In this document: positions 16,811-26,100 of the stretch, one piece after another
Position numbering within the stretch: position 1 is the first letter of the stretch
How the letters are laid out: every line of letters starts with the position of its first letter
Assembly: GCA_013298955.1 (NCBI GenBank)
Contig: JAAFJT010000052.1
Span: 1-32,824, forward strand
Direction: 5' to 3'
From: Chitinophagales bacterium
GTDB lineage: Bacteria > Bacteroidota > Bacteroidia > Chitinophagales > Saprospiraceae
DNA length: 32,824 nucleotides
Translations under genes and position numbers: made by a program
The notes under the pieces: generated by a model
Seen by the model: only the letters and a program-made list of their open reading frames with translations
Told to the model about the DNA's origin: nothing
Database searches by the model: none

Positions 16811-17650
16811 GTTAACCACTAACCGTATTCCCTCTGTTTCAATGGTAATCAATCGTTGTTTATACAAATTGCCTACTGATTTTTTGAAATTCTTTTTACT
16901 CATTTGCAACTTCTTATAAATCAATTCAGGCGAACTACTATCCGTCAAAGGAATAAAACCATGATTTGATTTTTTCAAATAATTTAAAAGCGCATCTGAA
17001 GTTTCAGGGATTTGATGTTCATACCCCGATTTTTGCAAACGAACATCAATCCGCTTGTCTTCCCGCACCGTTTTGACATATCCTTTCAGCGTATCACCGA
17101 CTTTCACTTTTTGAAACACTTCATTTTGATACAAAACGCCCCAATACAGGTCATCGACAATTACGCGAAAGCCTAAATCGGTTTGTGCCGCGAGTAATAT
17201 TTTGACTTCTTGTCCAACTTTTAAATTATCCGTCTCTGCTTTAAGAAATTTATTAATTTTAGAAGTGGCAATAATTCTATCCGTTTTTTCGTCACAGATG
17301 ATTTTTACCAAATAAAATTTGTCTAAAAGCATTTTATCGGCTTGTTCTCGAAATGGAACAAATAAATCTTTCATCAGACCCCAATCTAAAAAAACGCCTG
17401 ATGCACTCGTATCCTTCACCCGCAAATAGGCAAATTCGCCCACCACCGCAAACGGTTTATCGGTGGTGGCAATCACGCGGTCTTCCGAATCGCAGTACAA
17501 AAATACTCGAATTTCATTGCCCGCTTCCAATTCACGCGGACAATAGCGGATAGGCAATAAGATTTCACCCAAAGCACCACCGTTTAAATACGCCCCGAAA
17601 GACTTCACTTTTACGACTTCTAATAATTCGTATTGACCAATTTTTGGCAT
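16802..17650 (-). CDS. CvfB-like S1 RNA-binding protein
   Basis: This 282-residue cytoplasmic protein of the CvfB/YitL family consists of consecutive S1-type OB folds and a C-terminal winged helix. S1-like segments are visible at about 1-62 (VVKVKSFGAYLNGG, GEILLPIRY), 70-130 (VKDTSASGVFLDWGLMKDLFVPF) and 150-215. The winged helix is at about 220-275 (LNYLKKSNHGFIPLTD, SKKNFKKSVGNLYKQ). Family members bind RNA and in Staphylococcus affect virulence gene expression; the role in Bacteroidota is unknown. The gene start abuts an inverted minisatellite. Its stop TAG lies inside a REP-like repeat core shared with 2283-2344, so the last residues may have been set by that insertion. Confidence 0.88.
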   Translation of the reverse strand: MPKIGQYELLEVVKVKSFGAYLNGGALGEILLPIRYCPRELEAGNEIRVFLYCDSEDRVIATTDKPFAVVGEFAYLRVKDTSASGVFLDWGLMKDLFVPFREQADKMLLDKFYLVKIICDEKTDRIIATSKINKFLKAETDNLKVGQEVKILLAAQTDLGFRVIVDDLYWGVLYQNEVFQKVKVGDTLKGYVKTVREDKRIDVRLQKSGYEHQIPETSDALLNYLKKSNHGFIPLTDSSSPELIYKKLQMSKKNFKKSVGNLYKQRLITIETEGIRLVVNTL

Positions 17651-17669
17651 ATATTCTTTTGATTTTTAA

Positions 17670-17917
17670 ACACATAGGTCACATAGGAGACATAGAACAC
17701 ATAGGAGACATAGTAGACATAGAACACATAGGTCACATAGGAGACATAGAACACATAGGTCACATATAATACATAGAACACATAGGTCACATATAATACA
17801 TAGGAACATTTTTTAATGATTGACCTATGTGTTCTATGTCTCCTATGTGACCTATGTGTTCTATGCCTTCCTATATGACCTATGTGTTCTATGCCTTCCT
17901 ATATGACCTATGTGTTT
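17670..17917. repeat. Inverted minisatellite of 9-10-base CATAGG units
   Basis: The left arm (17670-17805) is built from short units such as ACACATAGG, TCACATAGG and AGACATAGA. The right arm (about 17822-17917) is built from their complements, with a short A/T-rich centre. The whole 248-base tract can fold on itself. It lies between the start of the CvfB-like gene and the stop codon of the small membrane-protein gene, and it touches that stop codon. Confidence 0.85.
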
Positions 17918-18527
17918 ATTTTTTATTATTTTCAATATAATTAGCCCAATCACCCACCGATTTGGCTTGTGGGGCAAATGTTTTCAATTCTTGCATCGAA
18001 ATCCCATATAATCGATTGATTTGACTCATCGTGTGCATCGCCGTTTGCGCATCCTGCATCATCGACTTCACATCGGAATTGCCTCCAAACACATCTTTGA
18101 CCGTTTTATAAGTTTGATGCGCTTTTTTGACCTTGCCGAGCCAATTTTCAGTCACCGCAGTCGGGTCAGCCATTTTTGCAGAACGCAAACCATCATAAAA
18201 TTTAGCTTCATCTTCACTCAAACCCCAATTATTATTCAAATTTGCCGTCCGAATATTGGCATAAGTGGGTCCTTTAAATTCCTCTGCAATACTTTTCAAG
18301 GTTTTTTCAGCATTTTGTTCTTGCGCATCTGCATCCGCCGCTTTGCGGTGCGTCATCTTTTGATTTTGATATTCAGTAGAATTGGGGTTCACCCAAGCCG
18401 TCGTTTCGCCTCTTTCCAAACTTTTAATGCCGAAAAACTGGCAAATGACCATGATACTGCCAATGCCAATCAAGGCAACAAATAAAATGCTCCAGAAATT
18501 GCTTTTAGATGCTATGGTATTTTCCAT
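17916..18527 (-). CDS. Membrane-anchored protein of unknown function
   Basis: I do not recognise this 203-residue protein. One N-terminal transmembrane helix (about 11-33, FWSILFVALIGIGSIMVICQF) is followed by a soluble, mostly helical region. That region contains KMTHRKAADADAQEQNAEK (probable coiled coil, about 57-75) and a Trp-containing stretch GLSEDEAKFYDGLRSAK. The sequence is polar with no cysteine in the soluble part and no enzyme motif. The topology would put the bulk outside the cytoplasm if the basic residues near the N-terminus stay inside. The stop codon merges with the inverted minisatellite. It lies downstream of arfB on the same strand, separated by about 130 bases. Confidence 0.65.
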   Translation of the reverse strand: MENTIASKSNFWSILFVALIGIGSIMVICQFFGIKSLERGETTAWVNPNSTEYQNQKMTHRKAADADAQEQNAEKTLKSIAEEFKGPTYANIRTANLNNNWGLSEDEAKFYDGLRSAKMADPTAVTENWLGKVKKAHQTYKTVKDVFGGNSDVKSMMQDAQTAMHTMSQINRLYGISMQELKTFAPQAKSVGDWANYIENNKK

Positions 18528-18655
18528 TATAAAATTCGTTTTATTGGTGATGAGAATTGATTTTTAAACCGTTTTTAAAAAAACACATGTTACAAATGCA
18601 CCATGATAACGGGTTCATCTTGCAACTTAGACGCAATGTTAATCATTTGTCCACA

Positions 18656-19084
18656 TTATTCCAAATGAAAAGGGTCAAAATCATCCGATTTGACCCTTTT
18701 TCTACCGTCTTTTTTGGCAGATTGCCGCCGTTTCTCGGCTTTGATGCTTGCGACGATGGCTTTTGGAATCGTTGTTTCTTTTCTTTCGGTCGGAACAATC
18801 AATCCTTCTTTCACAGTGTTGACCAATTTAGCTTCCACTTTTTCCTTATTTGCCAATTGGGAACGCTCGGTTTGGTGTGTCATTTTCAAGATGCCATTTT
18901 TGGTCAATTGATTTGCCAATTGTTGCAATAACAACTCTTTTTCGACCTCTGAGAGCGCGTTTGAAAGGGCGATGTCGAAATTCGCTTCCACTTTGGTTTC
19001 CACTTTATTGACATTTTGCCCACCTGCGCCGCCACTCCGCGCAGTTTGATAACGGATTTCTCGTTTTAATAAATCAATGTTCAT
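18656..19084 (-). CDS. arfB: Alternative ribosome-rescue factor ArfB (peptidyl-tRNA hydrolase)
   Basis: This 142-residue protein carries the catalytic GGQ loop (residues 21-23 in SGGAGGQNVNKVET) of release factors. The compact N-terminal domain is followed by a basic tail (about 112-135, KAEKRRQSAKKDGRKRVK). Known ArfB/YaeJ proteins use such a tail to enter the empty mRNA channel of stalled ribosomes and then hydrolyse the stuck peptidyl-tRNA. Length and domain order fit ArfB and exclude RF1/RF2, which are much longer. The DDFDPFHLE end is an extra acidic tip not seen in the E. coli protein. Confidence 0.9.
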   Translation of the reverse strand: MNIDLLKREIRYQTARSGGAGGQNVNKVETKVEANFDIALSNALSEVEKELLLQQLANQLTKNGILKMTHQTERSQLANKEKVEAKLVNTVKEGLIVPTERKETTIPKAIVASIKAEKRRQSAKKDGRKRVKSDDFDPFHLE

Positions 19085-19162
19085 AATTATGGTGTGATTT
19101 TTACCAAAAACATCGAAAAGGGTTGAAAAGTTCCGAAGTTTGTCAATTTATTTAGTAGGACT

Positions 19163-19354
19163 TTATAAACTTTCTAAAAATTTAACAATATTCTCTCTTT
19201 CTGTTTTGCTCAATTTTCTAAATGCTTCTTTACTATTTTCGGCTTCTCCACCATGCCACATAATGGCTTCTTGTAGCGTTTTTGCTCTGCCGTCATGTAG
19301 AAAATTGGCGTATTGTCCACCAACTGTTTTTGTTAAACCGCTTGCCCAAAGCAA
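19163..19354 (-). pseudogene. C-terminal remnant of a di-heme (DUF1111) oxidoreductase
   Basis: Only the last 60 or so residues remain: LWASGLTKTVGGQYANFLHDG, then RAKTLQEAIMWHGGEAENS and a helical end. In this family, di-heme thiol oxidoreductase / cytochrome c peroxidase-like, the NFLHDGRA...AIxWHGGEA segment is the conserved C-terminus. The heme-binding CxxCH motifs lie upstream and are missing here. The reading frame begins inside the remnant of a different gene (19293-19724), so this is a deletion product with no proper start, and it is not expected to work. Confidence 0.75.
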
Positions 19355-19724
19355 ATTCTAAATTCATCTGTTCTATCAAAACTTCACCACCTTTGCTAAC
19401 GTCAAATTCAAATTCGCCAAATTCTTCAAATCTGTCAAATTCTACTTCTACACCTGTACCGCCATGTTCAAATTCAATTTCAGTATTTAGTTTTATTTTG
19501 TCCGTCCACCGATAGCCCAAATCAAGTATAAAACGTTCATTATCAATGGCATTTCGTTTGACACTATCCGTTTGCCAATGAAAGTTATAATAGTTCATCG
19601 CCCCATATCCCGATAAGGAAAAGCGGTTTATTTTCTCTAAAAATGCATTGTTAGGAAATGTATCTCTTTGAGCAAAGAGATAAAAGGGAGCGAGGAGAAA
19701 GAGTATCAAATAAAATTTATTCAT
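19293..19724 (-). pseudogene. N-terminal remnant of an outer-membrane barrel (porin-like) gene
   Basis: The first roughly 125 residues are intact. They comprise a signal peptide (MNKFYLILFLLAPFYLFAQ) and the opening strands of an outer-membrane barrel (INRFSLSGYGAMNYYNF, ILDLGYRWTDKIKLNTEIEF, VEFDRFEEFGEFEFDV, VLIEQMNLEFAL). At about 19345-19352 the sequence switches to the tail of a di-heme oxidoreductase in another frame. The open frame then runs on as a meaningless tail (GKRFNKNSWWTIRQFST). Barrels of this type are normally at least 300 residues, so most of this gene has been lost. The remnant lies next to the left edge of the cassette-like array. Confidence 0.7.
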
Positions 19725-19886
19725 TTCAACAAGTTATTTTTCTTGCCGCAAATGTATAATTATTATTTAGACTTATTCTAATTAAAATACTTTTTCTGTC
19801 ATTTTTCCGTAAATTTTATTTTTTTAGGCTCTTTGTTTTTTGTTTACTTCCTTTCGTTCAATCGAAGAACGGATTTTTTTCTTCTG

Positions 19887-19955
19887 CTTGTCCCGCGTCG
19901 AGCCTTTGCGTTGGGTTGCGCGGGTGGGCTGTCGGCAGTGCCCTTGTTGTCAACC
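19887..19955 (-). other. attC-like structured element, copy 0 (truncated)
   Basis: This is the right half of the repeated hairpin element. It has stem CCCGCG/CGCGGG, conserved loop TCGAGCCTTTGCGTTGGGTT, inner arm CAGTGC, spacer CCTT and outer box GTTGTCAACC (19946-19955). The left inner arm GCACTGACG and left outer box are missing. It sits about 200 bases after the stop of the 20161-26691 gene in that gene's orientation and marks the left limit of the array. The rest of the 19725-20160 gap shows no gene. Confidence 0.6.
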
Positions 19956-20160
19956 GTATTTTCAAATATTATTACTTCCTCAATTGAACGAAGACAACTC
20001 CTAAACACAAAAGCAAGCATTAACTTGGAATCGGAGTCTACTTTTGAAACAAAGGCATTCCAGAACGCAGTCTGGAATACCTTTTGATCTCTTACGGATT
20101 TGTTTTAACGGACTCTCAACCCAAAATCATCCTAATTTTGTCCACATCAAACGCTTAAAA

Positions 20161-23100
20161 TTATCGTTGCAACACTACTTTTTGAACCAATTGACCATTT
20201 GCGGCGATAATTTGCACATGATACACGCCATTTGGCAACGGATTTAAATCGAAGGATGTCAAGGATTGAGTTGCATCTCGACGCGCTACGACTTGCCCAA
20301 TGGCATTCCATATTTGAATCGTGGCTTTGTCAACGCTGTTCAATTGAATCCAAAGTTGTCCATCGGTCGGATTTGGAAATACATTCACGCTCAAACCGTT
20401 ATCCACATCGTGCGTCGCACTCACGATGTGATTCAGCAAATTAGACGTTGCTTGACAACCATTTTGAGTCACTCGAACCGTATAAAAACCCGTTTGCGTT
20501 GCGGTGTAAAATTGATTCGTCGCGCCGACAATCGCTTGTCCGTTGAAAAACCATTGATTCCCACTGGCGGAACTGGATGCTAAAACGTGTCCTGATACTT
20601 GAATGGTCGGCGTAGTCAAATTCGTAATCGTCAAAGGCGTTGTCGTATCGCTAACCGCAACAGGATTACTTGCTGTAATGCGCAATCGGTAACCATTTCC
20701 AGTCGTCAAACTGATTGGTAATGAGCACGTTATCGAATCGACGGGCGGCGTTACAAAACTGGATACAAGGGTCGGCGCAACAAAACTACCTGTTGAATTG
20801 GATAATTCGACATTAAAGGTTGCGTTGGCATTGAAATTTCCATTCAAAGAATAGGGCAATTTCAAGGTCGCGCCTACACAATATTGCGTTTGGGTTAAGG
20901 TTTGCGTGCGGATACTGGGCGGCGCGTAGGCAAAAACGACGGCTTGCGAAGTCGCAGAACACCCGTTTTGCGTGACCCGAACCGTGTAACTTCCATTTTG
21001 CGCACTGCTCGTGAGCGTATAAAACGGAGTGGTTGCGCCTATAAGGGCTACACCATTCAGAAACCATTGATTCCCAATGGTCGAAGACGATGTTAACGTA
21101 TTATCAATGGTTTGAATAAAGGGCTGATTCACCGTCGTCACCTGCATACTCACGGGTGCGGATTGCGCGGGCGTAACCGACGCACACGCTGCACTCGAAC
21201 GCATTTCAACCCAAATCGCATCACCATCTTGCAAGGTGGTACTGTTAAAAGTGGGCGCATTCGTGCCGACATTGGCACCATTGAGTTTCCATTGATAGCT
21301 TGGGGTATTGCCGCCATTGGTAGGCGTTGCTTGAAAAGGGGCGTTCGTACCGACACAGATTTGCGTCCCATTGCTGGCGGTGACAGACACTGAAATCGCA
21401 GGCATTCCATTGATTATCAACGCATTCGACGTATCACTCACCAACTGCGGACTACTCGATAACACTCGTAACCGATAATTACTGCCTTGTGCCAGCGTAT
21501 TTGGTAAGGCACATTCGATGGAATCGTTGCCGACATTGGTAAACGTGGTTAAGGTGGTCGGCGTGCTAAAACTACCACTGGCATTCGAGAGCTGAACCGT
21601 AAAATTATTGGTTGCATCGAAGGTGCCTGTAGCGCGGACGGGCAGTTGAATACTACTGCCTGAACAGATTGATTGTTGAACGAATGGATTGAGTTTAATC
21701 CCTTGTGCTTGTGCGCCTGTACTGGTTTTTAAAATGCCCGTAGTGCCTCCTACAAAAACCGTATTTGCATCTAAAACACTTAAAACGGCAAGAGATCCCG
21801 TTACATCATCCGTTTGAATTGGAATTAAAGACCAAGTGGCTCCGCCATCGGTTGTTTTAGCTAATCGCGCATTTTTTCGATTGATGTAGCCGACCAGCGA
21901 ATCCGCAAATTGAATTTTTGCAAAAGAATATTCAGTCGGAAGTGCTGCGGATACAGACCATGTTGCTCCGCCATCAATGGTTCTCAATAAGGTGCCACAA
22001 TAAGCAATTGCAACCCCCTTTTGTGGTGTTGTAAAATAGATATCCACTAAATCTCCATAACAACCCGTTACAACAATTTCAGGAGAACGAGACCATGTTT
22101 GACCGCCATCAGTTGTTTTTAGGATGATTTTATTCGTACTGGATGATTCTGCAAAAGTGGTGGCCCATCCAAGTTGTGCATTCAGAAAATAGACAGCACC
22201 TATCGGTCTGCTTATGGTTGTGAGTATGGACCAATTGGCTCCACCATTTGTTGTTTTTAAAAGGGCACCATCATTCGTACTGGAGTTAAGAATATCTCTA
22301 CATGCAATATATCCCGTGTTTGCATCCACAAAATGAATATCATTGAAATAGCGATTTACAGGAACCACTTGTCGAGTCCAATTATGACCAAAATCACTTG
22401 TTTTAAAAATATCGCCATCATCTAATGCGATCCACCCTGTTCCACTATTTCCAGCCCAAGATTCTTTCGCCCAACCACTTCCATTAAGGAACTGTTTTTT
22501 TTGCAACCATGTTTTGCCTCCATCATTCGTTACAGCGTAATTATTATCCTCTCGATATTGGAATCCTTTAGCCTGGTCGAAAAATTTAACCGCCGTTGAA
22601 CGGACAGAACTTACAATAGCACCACTCATTCTTGTAAAGGATGTATTGGCATTGGCATACAAGGTATGGGAAGAAACACCATTATTCGCTGTTGTTTGTA
22701 GATAATCTTTACTGGTACCCGTTCCATTATACTCCAAGACAATAAAGGTATAGGTTTCATTTGAATTTAAACCTGTTACATTAACGGATGTGCCTGTTCC
22801 ATCATAGACAACTCTCGAATCTCTGTAGATTCCATTGGGATCATTCCCGTAATTAATTTGTTGAGCAATTGTATAATCTGCATTTGCAATATAATTTTTG
22901 TTATCCCCTGTGATTTGCGGAATATTATTTTTTGACCGCGCAATAACAATACAGGATTGACCATTCCCTCTCGTCCAAGTCAGCTGCACGCCATTAGATG
23001 TAATATTGGATAACTGCAAATTGGTTGCTTGAGTGGTAGGCTGATTCGGGTTTGCAATGGTAATTTGAGAAGCATACGTAAATAAATTGTTATTTTCATT

Positions 23101-26100
23101 CGATTCTCTGTTATTATCATAATCCGTACCTTGATAGTCAATTGCTATAAATAGATAATAATTACCATTTGGCATCGTAAGAGAAGGTTGTAGATTTAAC
23201 GAAGCGTTTACGGTTGTATTCGCATACAAGCCACTCGGCAAAAACGTACCGATTGGAATATCCGTCGCAGGGTCGAATTGATTATCTATGGAAAGATAGG
23301 CTGTTCCTTTAACTAAGTAGAGTAAATCTACGATGCCAAGATTCCGAACGGTTATGTTTCCCAAAATACTTTGACCTGAAGCGATTGTAGTCGCTGGAAT
23401 GGTCCCATTTTGGATCATTAAATCTGGTAATGCAGCTTGTATTCTCAATGGAATAGCGATTGTATTATTGTTTTCATTACTTTCACTTATCAAACCATTA
23501 GGCGCACCAAACCAATAATCCGCTTTGGCTACAATGTAATACGATCCAGTCGCTTGAATGTTAGATATCGTCATGTTGTGCGTTACCAAAACGGATTGCC
23601 CTGCATTAATCGTGTAGGTTGCTTGACCTAATCCGTAATCATTCTCATCAAAAATTGGGTCTGTAGATAATCGAAAGGTAATATTGGATGATTGTGAACC
23701 CGCCAGCGTACTACTATTATTGACATAACAGGTGGCTCTAACGCTTTCTCCTGCCGTCAGCGCGGAAACGGATAAGGACAGATTTTGAGGCGATAAATCG
23801 GGTAACGTAGAGGCTAAAGTGACCACAGAAACGGTTTTGGTTGTACTTACACTCTGCCCTGTTGTTGAATTAGAAGCGACTAACGTAACATTATAAGTTC
23901 CAGCCGTCGGAAAATTAACGCTACAAGTAGCGATGTTGCTGGACGCACCAGGTGCAGTCCATGCTAACGCAGTATAATTGGTCGAAGTACTGGTAAAGGT
24001 CGTATTAAAGCCCGCAATGATCGTAGCTGGATACGTAAAATCAGCTGTTGTTGTAACAATTCCCGTCCGTAAGGTACGTGTTTGTTGCTCAGGCAACGCG
24101 CCCGTAAATCCATATCTTACCGTCACATCTGCATTGCCATTGTACTCATATACAATAAACCGATAGGATGTATTCGGTTGTAAACCAGTCACTGTGACAT
24201 TATTACCTGTGCCTGTATAGACCACTTTTGAATCAGAACTACTAAAAACCGCAGGTGCCGTAGCAAAATTACTATTGCCTGTGTAAATGCGATATTCGGG
24301 TTGGTCTGGCGGAACGCCGCTTAATTCCGTACACGTCACCAAACAAAACTGCCCATTGCCTCGCGTCCAAGTGGCAGAGATGGAAGAAGTGGTTTCGCCG
24401 TAAAGATTGAGCGAATTAGCATTTTGAGTCGGCGTAGTAACGCCTGTACCACCGCCGCCACCTACAGGGTCAACGGTGATAGTAATGAACGTTTCATTCG
24501 ATTTGCCTTTGTTATTGGCGACATAAGTGTATAATTTCCAACGAGTTGTAACGGAGACAGTCGGCGCAGTAAAACGAACCATTTTATGATTGGTTGATGT
24601 TGAAGTTAATGCTGCACCATTTTTTTCCATAGACCAGTAAAAATGAAGCGGATTTCCAGTTGCATCATTGTCAGACCCATAAAGGAGATTCAAAACGCCG
24701 CCTGATGTAATCGAATAGGTTTGTTGTGTACTATTCGGAGCCGACCCAATCGCAATATCCGCATTCTCAAATTTATCTCCTAAAATCACCAAATCAGTCA
24801 CATCTAAAAGGCTGCTACTTATCTGCATACCTTCGTGTGGTGCAATCGGTGGTGCTGCATTATTGTTATAAATGGCATAAGCCGCGTTATACGTATTTGT
24901 AATAATTTTTGCCATTTTGCCTCTTGTTACCACATCTTCTCCTGTAATCGTAATCGTATTAATATAAGGTTGGACAAAGTTACTGAAGTCTGCATAAGAG
25001 GCAATGGCTTCATAGCCTATATTTTGCAAATCATCCGTTTTGACAATAATGTTTTTAAGTCGTTCCATACTCGTTTTATAATTGGCACTATTCGTTCCTG
25101 TTACATTGATTACGACTCTGGAACTTGTTAGAATAGAAGCAGGTGCTTCGTTACTTGCTGTAAATTGCATCGCTAAATCTATCCAACGACAAAAATCTTT
25201 CATTTTAATCGGGTCATTGGGCTTAAAATCTATGCTACCATCTATAATGCCCCAATTTCGGAGCGTATGGATGTAAGTGTAAAAATTATCCACTGTTGGA
25301 ACTAAATTAGGAAAATCTGCTGCCGCACTGACATTTATCAAACGATTGGGTACATGAGCATAAATGGCTGCTGCTACAATGACTTTGGCTGCTTGTCCGC
25401 GTTTCAATACGTCTGATGCACCAAAATTAGTAGAAGAAACGCCTGTATTACCTGTAAAAATGCCCCATTTTATCCCTCGCTCAACATATTCTTTGACCCA
25501 TGTTTGAGTTCCTAAGAGTGCATTTAGAGCAGTCGGGTCTTTCAAATAGGCTTGATTCAAACCTAAAAAACGATAAGTATGCCCTTGGGTGGTCACGACT
25601 TGAAAACTGATATTATAAGAATTATCATTGCTTAATCCATTAAATAGATTAGCAGTGGGTAGCGCATTGAACTGATAAATCCCATTTGTAGGCACTGCGG
25701 GAGACGCTGGCAACAGCGCACTTACTGTAGGAATGCTGATGGCACCGATTTGGAGATTTTGTATCGAACTTGGGGTTTCCCCGTTAATTTGAGAAGCGCG
25801 AAAGTATAATTCAAAATTACGTGGAACGGTTTTCGACCCTGCATAGATAGGTAGATTTTGATTCGGTTGTCTGTTATAAATGACAACAGCTGTTTTTCCT
25901 AATTGTTCCCAAGTCGTTCTAAATTTAGTAATAGGATAGTAGTTGCCGAAATCATTTGAACAATCTGCTCCTGGTGCTGCGCAACTGCTTAGGTTCGCTT
26001 TTCCAGGATAGTTGCAAGCACCGTTTGTACGACCAGGATCATTCACTCTTACATAACCATTCGTATTATCTGTATTGATTTCTCTCAGCACCATCCAGTG

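Noticed and set aside
17670-17917. CRISPR array
   Set aside because: The units are only 9-10 bases, contiguous without unique spacers, and reverse direction in the middle. No cas genes are nearby.
18666-18700. Hairpin AAAAGGGTCAA/TTGACCCTTTT read as the arfB terminator
   Set aside because: It lies inside the last codons of arfB, and the T run is on the wrong strand for that gene. It may be chance or a minor plus-strand signal.
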